A stretch of DNA of 64,000 bases from NCBI RefSeq assembly GCF_000340215.1, contig NW_006921540.1, forward strand, positions 2,040,377 to 2,104,376, written 5' to 3'. Numbering within the stretch: the stretch's first letter is position 1; each line of letters starts with the position of its first letter. The notes beneath the pieces were generated by a model. It was given only the letters and a program-made list of their open reading frames with translations. It had not been told where the DNA came from and did no database searches. Origin of the DNA: Pseudocercospora fijiensis CIRAD86. Its lineage: Eukaryota > Ascomycota > Dothideomycetes > Mycosphaerellales > Mycosphaerellaceae. A program made the position numbers and the translations under genes. Of the stretch, positions 1 to 11,933 are shown piece by piece.

Positions 1-971
1 CTTCCTTACTATTAGTCCTAGTCTAGAAGAAGGATGCTAAACTTAAGGACTGTACCGTGTTTAACGGCTCTAGTCGAAAGCAATATAACGACTATATCCG
101 TAACTGTAAGCTTAACTAACGAAACGCACTAAGGGCTCTACTAAATAACTACTTACTAGTCGTCTATGCTATATAGTACATTAATAGCGACCCAAAACGT
201 ACCTAGGATAACTATTTTAATTCCCTCGATAATTAGACCGCTGTTTAGTAGTAAACCTACAAAACTATTATACTAGACACCCTTAGAAACCCTATACTAA
301 GGCAACAATATACTTAGGACCTGTATCTTTAAGCTAAACAAAAGACTAATTAATCGGCTCGTTTATTCGAGGCCTATTTAAAGACCCTCGAGGATAACCT
401 TCCGACTAAGACTAATTCTATATAGATCTCGGAAATACGCCTAAAACTTAGATAGGAACTTATCCTCGAATTAGACCGTCGCCGTGTATTCGAATAAGCT
501 AACCTAATATGCATTTAATTTATAGTCGAAGTAGAAACAGCCAAACGAGCTGTTTAGCTCTAATAACGACTAGAATCGAGGATCCGACCCGCTAGTACTA
601 ACCGCGGTAATCGTAGTAGCCGCGGAGGAAACTAAGGTTCCTACTATAACAACAATGCTAATAATAGGAACAGTAACAATAACCGTAGAAGAGGCCGTAG
701 CCGCCGGCTATATAGAGGAGGCCGCGATAGGGGCCGTAGAAGGGGCTCGTATCCCTATAATACTAACCGCTCGGCTAACAACAGTAATAATAGCTATAGT
801 AGTCTACTAACCGGATTGAAGTGCTTTAATTGTAACAGTACTAGCTATCTACTAGGCTAATGCGACAAACCTAAGGACTAGGCCCGAATTAATCGTGCTT
901 CCGCTAAATACCGAAAGCACCTCTTAGCGGCTAACGCTACCCCTATAGGCTAACCTTCGAAAAAAGAGTAA
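1..971 (+). pseudogene. gag of copy G1 (RIP-decayed, 5' truncated by window edge)
   Basis: Structural gag polyprotein remnant. Near its end is an Asn/Arg/Gly-rich basic stretch (about 600-780). A zinc-knuckle remnant follows at 822-863: the C-x2-C-x4-[H]-x4-C spacing is kept, but the His codon is now Tyr (CAT to TAT) and the residue before the last Cys is a TAG. The frame ends at TAA 969-971, just after an A6-G run (960-966). Many internal TAG/TAA replace Trp and Gln codons. There is no frameshift relative to the sister copies, so the damage is by transitions only. It is non-functional as it stands. Confidence 0.9.
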
Positions 972-2868
972 GCGCCGTACTAACTATTAGCCTTATACGG
1001 CGTAAGACTATCGACATTGTACTAGCTATTATACGTACCTGTCTTATATCTAGGCGCGACACTAACTATAAGGCAAAGGTTATACTAGACCCCGGAAATT
1101 CAGTTAGCGCCCTTATTAGCTATCGCCTAGCTAAGCAATTAGACCTTCGGCAATTGCCTAGGACTGACCTGCTAACCCTTGCTTAGTTTAATAACGCTCG
1201 GCACTTAACCTATAGGGCCTACTATATTCCTATAGTTCTAAAAGACGACCTCGGAAATGAACGCCTACTAAACTTTACTGCCTACGCGGTAGATATAGAC
1301 AGCCTCCTATCTAATATTGTTATTAGCAACTCTATTCTTAAGTACTATACTATAGTTATAGACTTAGGCAGTTAATAATAGCGATTTAGAATCGCTAGGA
1401 AAGAGGATATTAAATACATTAGTATTAGCGAGTGCCCTAACGATATTAGGGTCCTGTTTATTAGCAACCTAATACCTGCCTTAGCTAATCCGACTACCGA
1501 CCTACTCGGTAGTAATAACGATAAACCTATACCCCCTAATGATCCTAATTAGCTTGCTCGCATACTAGAGCCTATCCGAGAGACCTATATTAATGTATTT
1601 AAACACTACCTAGCATCGACATTGCCTATATTTAAGGAGACGGATTATAAGATTGATATTATAGAGGGCAAGGAGGTTCCTTTTAGCCCCCTCTATAACC
1701 TTAGTAAGCGAGAGCTTGCTATATTACGTAAGTACCTAGAGGAAAACCTAGCTAATAGTCGTATTCGGTATAGTAACAGCCCTACCGGTATACCTATCCT
1801 ATTTATACTAAAGAAGTATAGTAGCCTACGCCTATATATCGACTATCGTAGGCTTAACGCTGTTACCATTAAAGACCGCTATCTACTTCCGCTTATTAAT
1901 AAGACCCTCGATCGCCTTTCTAGTACTTACTACTACACTATATTAGATATTAAGGACGCCTATTACCGCATCTGTATTCGCAAGGGCGATAAATAGAAGA
2001 TAGCCTTCCGTACCCGCTATAGCTATTTCGAGTATTTAGTTATACTATTTAGGCTAGCGAACGCCCCTACAACATTCTAGTCCTATATTAATCGGGCCCT
2101 TTCGGGTCTATTAGACTATCTCTATATAGTCTACCTAGATAATATCCTAGTCTATACCTATTTACCTAACATTATAGAGCACTAGGCTATAGTGCGTAAG
2201 GTGCTCGACTGCCTGCGGGCCTATAGCCTATATTATAAGCCTTCTAAATGCACCTTTGCTACTAAGGAGGTATCCTTCCTTAGCTTCCTCGTATCGACTA
2301 AGGGTGTTAAGGCTAACCCTAACCGGATTAAAACTATTACTAAATAGCCTATTCCTACGTTAATTAAGGAGCTGTAGTCGTTCCTCGGCTTCGCTAACTT
2401 CTACCGTCGGTTTATTAAGGGCTATTTACGGCATGTAATGCCCCTAACTAAGCTTACTAAAACTAAGGCTAACCTAACTAGAGAGTTCAAATAGACTAAT
2501 AGAGTACAAGCCGCTTTTAACGGCCTAAAGCAACGCTTTACTAATATCCCCTTATTATACTGTTTCGTGCTAGGCAAGCAGATCCGAATTAAGACTAACG
2601 CTTTATAGTTCGCTATATCGGCTATTATATTATAGCAATTAGATAATAACTATTACTAGCACCCGATTGCCTTCTTTTTACGAAAGATAATCGATATAGA
2701 ACGTCGATATAAGACCTACGAGCAAGAGCTCTTAGTAATCGTAGAAGCCTTTAAGCATTAGCGCTACTATCTTAATAGTGCTTAGTATACAATTTAGGTC
2801 TATACAGACTATAACAACCTGCGTAGCATTACTAAGGTTACAAGGGTTATAGGTCGACAGGCTAGATA
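959..2868 (+). pseudogene. pol of copy G1, 5' part: protease, RT, RNase H (RIP-decayed)
   Basis: Pol lies in the -1 frame relative to gag and is open through the A6-G overlap. An aspartic protease remnant (LDPGNS, about 1082-1099) precedes RT. The longest open piece, 1622-1996, carries the RT N-terminal fingers (RLYIDYRRLN) and the ILDIKDAYYR motif, then stops at a TAG in place of Trp (GDK-W). The active-site box near 2132-2146 reads YLDN rather than YLDD. GATGAT to GATAAT is exactly a TpG to TpA change, so the catalytic Asp is lost. RNase H continues to 2868, where G2 interrupts. The remainder of pol is at 9944-11933. Confidence 0.92.
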
Positions 2869-3065
2869 TGTTAGGGCTAAAGAGGCTATACGTAATTGGT
2901 ATATAACTAGGCCGAGTAAAGCTAGGGTCTTAATACCTTAGGCAGGGCTTAGCGCTTAGCGTTAGGCTAACTCTCCTACCTTCCTCCCTCTCCTCCTAGA
3001 TCTCTATCGAATACTAAACTAATTCACTACTACCCTATCTACCTGCTAACATAACCCTTCTTATA
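2869..3065 (+). repeat. 5' LTR of G2 (197 bp)
   Basis: Begins TGTTAGGGC and ends TTCTTATA (originally ...TTACA, as in the 3' LTR). It is equal in length to the 3' LTR at 9742-9938 and differs by transitions. A pyrimidine-rich block (about 2977-3005) lies just before ATCGAATACTA (3006-3016), the proposed RNA 5' end that doubles as primer. Confidence 0.95.
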
Positions 3066-3076
3066 TAGTATTCGAT
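3066..3076 (+). promoter_or_regulatory. Primer-binding site of G2, complementary to its own LTR
   Basis: TAGTATTCGAT starts immediately after the LTR and is the exact reverse complement of ATCGAATACTA at 3006-3016 inside the LTR (11 of 11). No TGG-type tRNA primer site is present at this position. Tf1/sushi elements are known to self-prime with about 11 nt from the RNA 5' end, and this arrangement matches. The same pairing is found in copies A, C and D. Confidence 0.75.
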
Positions 3077-3079
3077 CTA

Positions 3080-4663
3080 CCCTTTAAGGGCAGTAGCTAG
3101 ATAGTCCTTATTTCAAGCTTTCGGCGGTATAGCTACGAAAACTATCGATTTAACTATATTGCGCCCGAACAACGGGACCTATACGTACTATTCTATCGAA
3201 ACAACTGTACCAATTATTAAGTAAGGCCTTCTATACGGCCTATTATACTAAGTTAAGCATACTAAGCCGATATCTACTAATTCCGCTACATCCGCATCTT
3301 AGGGGCTAACAATACATTATTAGTGTCGCCCCTTATAATAGCCGGTTTATTACGAAACAACAACCGTGCTGCCGCTAGCAGCGCTAGCAATAACAACGCT
3401 AGTAGCACAGTTCCTGCTAAAGTGCCTCCTACTAAAGAGCCTGCCGGAGAGCCTATTAAAGAAGAACCTATAATTCTAGGTAATAATCCAGAATTGCCTA
3501 TTAACGACATTCTTAACAACATTGTTAATCGACGATATAGCTAGCTAGCCTTTAGGCCCTAACTAGTAGGGAGACTCTAAGAAGCTACCTAAAACAGGCT
3601 TACTGCCCTACGTTAAGAACAATAGCTAAAGGATAACCTCCTCGAAATTCGCCGCCTTTAGGAGGCCCTAACAACTAATACTAAGTCGATAGTAGGACCT
3701 TCCTTACTATTAGTCCTAGTCTAGAAGAAGGATGCTAAACTTAAGGACTGCACCGTGTTTAATAGCTCTAGTCGAAAGCAATATAACGACCACATTCGTA
3801 ACTGTAAGCTTAACTAACGAAACGTACTAAGGGCTCTACTAAATAACTATTTACTAGTCGTCTATGCTATGCAGTACATTAACGGCGACCTAAAACGCAC
3901 CTAGGATGACCATTTTGACTCCCTTAATAACTAGACTGCTGTTTAGTAGCAGACCTATAAAACTATTATACTAGACACCCTTAGAAACCCTATACTAAGG
4001 CAACAACACGCTTAGGACTAGTACCTTCGAGCTAAACAAAAGACTAATTAATCGGCTCGCTTATTTAAGGCCTATTTAAAGACCCTCGAAGACGACCTCC
4101 CGACTAAAACTAATTCTATCTAGATCTCCGAAATACGCCCTAAATTGAGATAGGAATTGGTCCTTGAATTAGACCGCCGCTATGTGTTTGAATAGGCTAA
4201 TCTTATACGCATTTAATTTATAGTCGAAGTCGAAACTGCTAAACGAGCTATCTAGCTCTAGCAACGACTAGAATTAAGGATTCGACCTACTAGCAACTGT
4301 AGCAACCGTAGCCGCGGAGGAAACTAAGGTTCCTACTAAGACAATAATGCTAACAATAGGAATAGTAACAACGACCGTAGAAGAAGCCGTAGCCGGCAGC
4401 TATATAGAGGAGGCCGTAATAGGGGCCGTAGAAGGGGCTCGTATCCCTATAGTACTAATCGCTCGGCTAACAATAGCGGCAATAGCTATAGCAATCCCCT
4501 AACCGGACTAAAGTGCTTTAATTGTGATAGTACTAGCTATCTACTAGGCTAATGCGACAAACCTAAGGACTAGGCCCGAATCGACCGTACTACCGCTAAG
4601 CACCGAAAGCACCTTTTAGCAGCTAACGCTACCCCTATAGGCTAACCTTCGAAAAAAGAATAA
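3080..4663 (+). pseudogene. gag of copy G2 (RIP-decayed)
   Basis: An open frame broken by TAG/TAA begins directly after the PBS; no initiating ATG can be identified, as RIP changes ATG to ATA. One uninterrupted piece (3323-3544) is Asn/Ala/Ser-rich, followed by a Pro/Glu-rich segment. The zinc-knuckle remnant is at 4514-4555 with the CCHC spacing kept and His changed to Tyr. An Arg/Gly/Asn-rich basic region precedes it (about 4310-4490). The frame ends at TAA 4661-4663 beside A6-G (4652-4658). Pol follows in the -1 frame. Confidence 0.9.
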
Positions 4664-7600
4664 GCGCCGCACTAACTATTAGCCTTGTGCGGCGTAAGAC
4701 TATCGACATTATGCTAGCTATTACACGTACCTATCTCGTATCGGATACGTATAGAACTAACTATAAGACTAAGGTTATACTAGATCTAGGAAATTTAGTT
4801 AGTGCCCTTATTAGCTATCGCCTAGCTAAGTAATTAGACCTTCGATAACTGCCTAGGACTAACCTGCTAACCCTTGCTTAGTTTAATAACGCTCGGCACT
4901 TGACCTACGGAGCCTACTATGTCTATATAGCCCTAAGAGACGACCTCGGCAATAAGCGCCTGCTAAACTTTACTACCTACGTAGTAGACATAGACAGCCT
5001 CCTATCTAACATTATTATTAGCAACCCTATTCTTAAGTACTATACTATCGTTATAGACTTAGGTAGTTAACAATAGCGATTTAGAATCGCTAGGAAAGAG
5101 GATATTAAACACATCGACATTAGCGAGTGTCCTAATAATATTAGGGTCCTATTTATTAGCAACCTAATACTAGCCTCTACCTTAGCCGACCTAATAGTCG
5201 ACCTATTAGGCGACGATAATAAGCCTATGCCCCCTAATAGCATAGACCCTAATTAGCTCGAGCGCATACTAGAGCCTATTCGAGAGACCTATATTAATGT
5301 GTTTAAATACCACTTAGCATCGACATTGCCTATATTCAAAGACACGGATTATAAGATTAATATTATAGAGGGCAAGGAGGTTCCTTTTGGCCCCCTCTAT
5401 AACCTTAGTAAGCGCGAGCTTGCTATATTGCGTAAGTACCTAGAAGAAAACCTAGCTAATAGTCGTATTCGGTATAGTAATAGCCCTGCTAGTGTACCTA
5501 TCCTATTCGTGCTAAAGAAGGATAGTAGCCTACGCCTATATATTAATTATCGTAGGCTTAACTCTGTTACTATTAAAGACCGCTATCTACTCCCGCTTAT
5601 TAATAAGACCCTCGACCGCCTTTCTAGTGCCTACTACTACACTATATTAGACATTAAGGACGCCTATTACCGCATTTGTATTCGTAAGGGCGATAAATAG
5701 AAGACAGCCTTTTGTACTCGCTATAGCTATTTCGAGTACTTAGTTATGCTATTTAGGCTAGCCAATGCCCCTACTACATTCTAGTCCTACATTAATCGGG
5801 CCCTATTAGGCCTATTAGATCACCTCTATATAGTTTACCTAGATAATATCCTAGTTTATATACATTTACCTAATATTGCAGAACACTAGGCCGTAGTACG
5901 TAAGGTCCTCGACCGCCTACGAGCCTATAGCCTATATTGCAAACCTTCTAAATGCACCTTTGCTGCTAAAGAGGTGTCCTTCCTTAGCTTCCTCGTATTA
6001 ACCGAGGGTGTTAAGGCTAATCCTAATCGGATTAAAACAATTACTAAATAGCCTGTTCCTACGTCTATTAAGGAGCTTTAATCGTTCCTCGGCTTCGCTA
6101 ATTTCTACCGCCGTTTTATTAAGGGCTATTCGAGGCATGTAATGCTATTGACTAAGCTTACTAAGACTAAAGCAAACCCTTCTAGAGAGTTTAGGTAGAC
6201 TAACAAAACACAAGCCGCTTTTAACGGTCTAAAGAAGCGATTTACTAAAGTCCCCTTGTTGCACTATTTCGTACTAAGCAAACAGATCCGAATTAAGACT
6301 AACGCTTTACAGTTCGCTATATTAGCTATTATGTCACAGTAGGCTAATAACACCTACTAGCACCCGATTGCCTTCTTCTCGAGGAAGATAATTAATACTA
6401 AACGTCGCTACGAGACCTACGAGTAAGAGCTCCTAGCTATTATCGAGGCCTTTAAGCATTAGAGGTACTACCTCGATAGGGCTTAATATACAATACAGGT
6501 CTATATAGACTATAACAACCTCCGTAGTATTACTAAGGTTACTAGGGTTATAGGTCGACAGGCTAGATAGGCCGTCTACCTCGCCGGGTTTAATTTTAAT
6601 ATATTATATCGGCTAGGTATAAGTAACCCTACCGATAGCCTATCGAGGCGACCTAATTACGATAGCGAAACCTAACACATTAATTCTTTATTTCTAACCC
6701 TATAGTATAAGATTGCTATAGCCCGTATTGTTAATAAGTACGCGTAGGATAAGCGGCTTACCGGACTCCGCGACGGCTCGAAGCATATTAATGCTCTTGC
6801 TATATTAATAGTGCGTATTAAGGCAAGAGCTAAGGACACAGATAGGAGAAGTTATAATAACTCCCTAGTCGATATCGCTATATATAGTAATAGCGATTAA
6901 AGCACTAATGCAGTTAATCCGGCTACTAGTACTATTAGATATATATAATGCGTATCTCGTTTAATAGCGAGGGTGCTACTAAATAACCTTATAAATAGGG
7001 ATAGTTAATCGTTTATAGATAAGCTATTACGTACTTAGCAGAGGGACGCCTTTACTGCTAAACGTATCGACAAGCTTGTAAGTAGGCGAACGACTCGATC
7101 TAGTAAGAGTAACTAGTCGATCGATAACAAAGGTTATTTAAAGTTTAAGGGCAGATACTATATCCCCGCTAAACATTCGATCCGACAAGAACTTCTTAAG
7201 CGACACTATAATAGTAAGCTTGCCGGTTACTATAGCATAGAGAGGTCGTACGAGCTACTATCGCGTATATACTACTAGCTAAATAGTAAGCGGGACATAA
7301 AGGACTACGTAAACACGTATACCGTATGTTAACGAGTTAAAGCACTAAAGCACTTACTATTTAGCGAGTTGTCTTTACTCCCTGTTCTAAAGAAGCCTTT
7401 TACAGAGCTTATAATAGACTTTATTATAGGCCTTCCCCCTACTAAGCGAAGAGGAAGCAAAGACGTCTTTAACGCTATACTAGTTATTATAGACCGATTT
7501 ACTAAGGGTGCTCGCTACATTCCTACTCGCAAGGATTGGACTGCTATTAATATAGCAGAGGCGCTGTAGACTAATATCTTCTATACCTATTAGGGAACCC

Positions 7601-8553
7601 CTAAGGGGATAGTCTCCGATAGGGGCTCGACATTCATATCTTACTATTAGAGCGAGATTTGCTTACAGCTAAGACTAAAGCATCGGCTGTTAACAGCCTT
7701 CTATCTATAGACTAACGGTTAAACAGAGAGGCAGAATGCTACCCTATAGTAGTACCTGCGTAGCTACATTAATAAGAACCCCGAGGATTAGGTTAACCTC
7801 CTATAGCCTATAGAATTCGTATACAACAATAGTGTATATTTATCAACTAAGATCTCGCCCTACATAGCTATAATAGGCTAGAATACTGCTATGCTATAAG
7901 ACCTACTATCGCTCGAGGCCGAGCGTAAGGAAAGGGAAGCGCGTTAAGTACCCGAAACACTAGCGGCTATTAAGAGGGTTTAGAAGATGCGAGAAATCTA
8001 TACTAAGATAGCCGAGAAGTTAACAAAGGCTTAAGAGTACTAAAAGACCTACTACGATAAGCGCTATATACTAATAACCTTTAAGTAAGGCGACATAGTT
8101 ATGCTTAGTATAAAGAACCTCCGTATCCGCAAACACCTATTATCTAATAGCAAAACAAGGCCTAAGCTCGTACTAAGATACATTAGCCTATTCCGCATTC
8201 GGGAGGCTAAGGGCACATAGGCCTATTAGTTGTAGCTCCTACCTTATTATACTATCTATAACACCTTCTATGTATCCCTTCTTAAGCCGTACTACCTGCG
8301 CGAAGGGGATAAAGCCCCTGCAGAATACGAAGACATACTAGCGGATAGTAAGGAGCTATAGTCTATAGAACGTATCCTATAGCATCGCACTAGGCAAGGC
8401 AAGAAGGAGTACCTACTAAGATAGCAAGGCTATTTACCTAAATAGGACTCGTAGGAAGCGGAAGACTCTTTTAAAGACATAACTAAGTTGTTAGATAAGT
8501 ATTAGACTAGTATAAAGAACAAGAAGAAGGCTAAGGGCTATAATATCGCCTAA
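4651..8553 (+). pseudogene. pol of copy G2: PR-RT-RNase H-IN-chromodomain (RIP-decayed)
   Basis: All domains sit in one frame (-1 to gag), broken only by TAG/TAA. Protease remnant LDLGN at about 4780. RT opens at 5299-5700 (RLYINYRRLN, ILDIKDAYYR); the active-site box reads YLDN, a RIP loss of the second Asp. RNase H runs to about 6620. The integrase H2C2 region lies around 7190-7330. The core has its Asp at LIIDFIIGLP (in the open piece 7369-7569), a second Asp at VSDRGSTF (about 7612-7635), and Glu in TERQN (about 7720). A C-terminal chromodomain (about 8360-8470) carries aromatic-cage-type positions, two of its Trp codons now TAG. It ends in a Lys-rich tail. Confidence 0.92.
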
Positions 8554-9741
8554 GAATAATGCTACCCCCGGGGTGCTATTAGCTAACTAATTAGAAGCAA
8601 GCAATTGTTAGCAACGAAGGACAATAAGACTACACTACTATAGTAAACGCGCACTAAGTGTTAACAAGCGCGCTATAACGCGTTAACTATCCGCTGCTCT
8701 TTTAAGAAACTACCTCTCTACTAACGCGCCTTATAAGGCCCTTCTCCTAGTATTTAGGTCCCTCTCTTATTCCCTTATTCTATCGAGGCCCCGAGACCTA
8801 GGCAATCGGCGAGGACAGCGCGGCTATATTAGTAATAGTATTGCGGAGTATATTGCTATTAAGAAAGGACGGACATAGCTATATTAGTAACGGTGTTCCC
8901 GAGTTGTTATTAGTTAAAGAAGGAAGTTAGAAGAAGGTAAAGATGGCGCTAAGACGGCTATCGCCGCTATTATTAATATTACTTACTATTACCGCTACGC
9001 CGTAGGCATAACCTTACCTATACTGCGAAGCCTAAGGCACTGCACTAGCTAAGTTAAAAGATTAAGCCTATTAAAGGTTTAATTAAAACTTTGAGGCCGA
9101 GTTAAAACTTTAACTAAGTCAAAAGATTAAGCAACTAATAGACTAACTAAGGGCAAAAACTATAGAGCTAAGCTAGCCGGGGTCGATCTTGCGGATAATA
9201 GGTTACTCCTCGATCTTTCCGACCCTTTAAGCGAGGCGAACCTTAACTACTGCACTTACAATAGCCTTTACCTATAGAAACTAGACGAGCTGTGTTTTTT
9301 CTGAAATGTAAATAATAGCCCTCGTAACAACAAGAACAAACCCTCGGAAGCAGACAACCCTCGGAAGCGGACATTGCTAGGTCTTTTAAGAGTAGACGCA
9401 AAGAACTCGGTACGACATTACGTAGAGCGGAGGCAGGGCTACAATACCTCGTATGTCTACCTATTATAGTAGGGAAGACGCGCTCGTATTATAATTAGTC
9501 GAAGGCCCTTAATTCTTATAGATATATATTACTTTATAGTTTATTATATATAGGGATAGCGCAGTTAGAGTTAGACATTGTATTAGAAGGTAAGGTTTAA
9601 CATAGTTACATAATTAGGTAGTTAAGTGTTTAATTTAGCGCGGACTAAGCGGCTTATTAGACCTACTAAGTCGGTAGTAATAGGGGTTGAGACTAGAACA
9701 AAGACCGGCTACGAGGGCGCAGCCTTTAGAAGGGAAGCGTA
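8554..9741 (+). repeat. 3' non-coding region of G2 with tandem repeats
   Basis: There is no coding frame here. A unit of roughly 57 bp built around GGCTATATTAGTAA and GGTGTTGC/CGAG occurs twice (about 8820-8930); copy G1 has one unit at the same place, A and D have two. An AT-rich degenerate array of TTAAAACTTTAA-like units lies at about 9055-9130. The purine tract before the 3' LTR is the likely polypurine tract. Equivalent regions exist in all five chromovirus copies. Confidence 0.7.
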
Positions 9742-9938
9742 TGTTAGGGCTAAAGAGGCTACACGTAATTAGTATATAACTAGGCCGAGTAAAGCTAGGG
9801 TCTTAATGCCTTAGGCAGGGCTTAGCGCTTAGCGTTAGGCTAACTCTCCTACCTTCCTCCCTCTCCTCCTAGATCTCTATCGAATACTAAACTAATTCAC
9901 TACTACCCTATCTACCTGCTAATATAACCCTTCTTACA
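9742..9938 (+). repeat. 3' LTR of G2 (197 bp)
   Basis: Starts TGTTAGGGC and ends TTCTTACA, keeping the terminal CA that the 5' copy has lost. It is followed directly by AGATA and the resumed G1 frame. Confidence 0.95.
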
Positions 9939-9943
9939 AGATA

Positions 9944-11933
9944 GGCCGTCTACCTCGCCGGGTTTAATTTTAATATATTATATCGGCTAGGTATAAGTAA
10001 CCCTACCGATAGCCTATCGAGGCGACCTAATTACGATAGCGAAACCTAACATATTAATTCTTTATTTCTAACCCTATAGTATAAGATTGCTATAGCCCGT
10101 ATTGTTAATAAGTAAGCGTAGGATAAGCGGACTTCCGGACCCCGCGGCGGCAATAAATACTATAGCGGAGTTATCGTTCTTCTAGTATACGTTAAGAAGG
10201 ACGTAGATCGCTCGAGCTATAATAACTCGATTAAGGATATTGCTATCTATAGTAATAGTCTATACAGCGACAGCACTATAGAAGAGGTTATAGTAGTTCC
10301 GGCTGCTAGTGCTATTAGATATATATAATACGTACCTCGTTTAATAGCGAGGGTGCTATTAAATAACCTTATAAATAGGGATAGTTAATCGTTTATAGAT
10401 AAGCTGTTACGTACTTAGTAGAGGGACGCCTTTGCTGTCGAGCGTATTAATAGGCTTGTAAGTAGACGGGCGACTCGATCTAGTAAGAGTAATAGTTAGT
10501 CGATCGACGACAAAGGTTACTTAAAGTTTAAGGGCAGATACTATGTCCCCGCTAAACAATCGATTAGATAAGAGCTTTTAAAGAGGCACTATAATAGTGA
10601 GCTCGCTAGTTACTATAGTATAGAGAGGTCGCACGAGCTACTATCGCGTATATACTACTAGCTAAATAGTAAGCGGTATATAAAGGAGTATATATAGACC
10701 TATATAGTATGCTAGCGAGTTAAAGCACTAAAGCACTTACTATTTAGCGAGTTGTCTTCACTCCCTATTCTAAGGAAGCCTTTTATAGAGCTTATAATAG
10801 ACTTTATTATAGGTCTTCCCCCTACTAAGCGAAGAGGAAGCAAAGACGTCTTTAACGCTATACTAGTTATTATAGACCGATTTACTAAGGGTGCTCGCTA
10901 TATTCCTACTCGGAAGGATTAGACGGCTATTAATATAGCTAAAGCACTATAGAATAACATCTTCTGCAGCTATTAGGGGACCCCTAAGGGGATAGTCTCC
11001 GATAGGGGCTCGACATTTATATCGCACTATTAGAGCGAATTATGCCTATAGCTAAGACTAAAGCATCGGCTATTAATAGCCTTCTATCTATAGACTGACG
11101 GTTAAATAGAGAGGCAGAATGCTACGCTATAGCAGTACCTACGCAGCTATATTAATAAGGACCCTAATAGATAGGTTAACCTCTTATAACTAGCTAAATT
11201 CGTATACAATAACAGTGTCTACTTATTAACTAAGGTTTTACTATATATAGCTATAATGGGTTAGAACGCTGCTATGCTATAAGACCCCCTATCGCTCGAG
11301 GCCGAGCGTAAGGAAAGGGAAGCGCGTTAAGTACCCGAAACACTAGCGGCTATTAAGAGGGTTTAGAAGATGCGAGAAATCTATACTAAGATAGCCGAGA
11401 AGTTAACAAAGGCTTAAGAGTACTAAAAGACCTACTACGATAAGCACTACGCGCTAATAACCTTTAAACAAGGCGATATAGTTATACTAAGCACTAAGAA
11501 CCTCCGCATCCGCAAGCACCTATTACCTAACGGCAAAACAAGGCCTAAGCTCGTACTAAGATACATTAGTCTATTCTGTATTCGAGAAGTTAAGGGCTCC
11601 TCCGTATAGGCCTATTAGTTATAGCTTCTACCTTATTATACTATCTATAACACCTTCTATGTATCCCTCCTTAAGCCGTACTACCTACGCGAAGGGGATG
11701 AAGCCCCTACTAAACACGAAGACATACTAGCGGATAGTAAAGAGCTATAGTCTATAGAACGTATTCTAAAGCACTAGACTAGGTAAGGCAAGAAGGAGTA
11801 CCTATTAAGATAGCAAGGCTATTTACCTAAATAGGACTTATAGGAAGCTAAAGGTTCCTTTAAGGATATAACTAAGTTGTTAGATAAGTATTAGACTAGT
11901 ATAAAGAATAAGAAGAAGGCTAAGGGCCTATAA
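9944..11933 (+). pseudogene. pol of copy G1, 3' part: RNase H end, integrase, chromodomain
   Basis: Continues the pol frame interrupted at 2868. The integrase zinc-binding region falls around 10570-10700. The catalytic core follows from about 10780 (FIIGLP, then VSDRGST at about 10995). A chromodomain remnant (about 11755-11860) precedes a Lys-rich end and TAA 11931-11933. Trp and Gln positions are mostly TAG/TAA, including the Trp before the TAINIA motif that is intact in G2 at 7369-7569. Confidence 0.88.

Larger units (their letters stand above)
1..2868 (+). mobile_element. Ty3/gypsy chromovirus copy G1, 5' segment (enters from left edge)
   Basis: The left part of a full-length-class Ty3/gypsy chromovirus. 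The window opens inside gag, at the point equivalent to base 3699 of the sister copy G2, so roughly 830 bases (5' LTR and gag start) lie outside. It runs through gag, protease, RT and RNase H, then is cut at 2868 by insertion of G2. It resumes at 9944, with AGATA at 2864-2868 and again at 9939-9943. The sequence is strongly RIP-mutated: TGG and CAA/CAG codons are mostly TAG/TAA, while CpG is common. Own visible length is about 6.2 kb of an estimated 7.04 kb. Confidence 0.95.
2869..9938 (+). mobile_element. Ty3/gypsy chromovirus copy G2, complete, nested in G1
   Basis: A complete 7,070-bp element with two 197-bp LTRs, flanked by the 5-bp target duplication AGATA (2864-2868 and 9939-9943). The host copy G1 resumes in its RNase H frame right after the duplication. 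Order: LTR, PBS, gag, pol (PR-RT-RNase H-IN-chromodomain), about 1.2 kb of 3' non-coding sequence, a purine-rich tract (AGAAGGGAAG, about 9729-9738) and LTR. It is heavily RIP-mutated. The chromodomain places it among the chromoviruses, which family knowledge links to targeting of H3K9-methylated chromatin; landing inside another copy is consistent with that. Confidence 0.95.

Noticed and set aside
3286..3522. Minus-strand open frame (Leu-rich) opposite gag of G2, and its equivalents in the other copies
   Set aside because: It is the antisense shadow of the Asn/Ser/Ala-rich gag segment; it recurs in every copy for that reason alone.
8820..9130. Short repeats in the chromovirus 3' regions as a CRISPR-like array or centromeric satellite
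   Set aside because: Only one or two units per copy, no spacers, always in the same position of the element.
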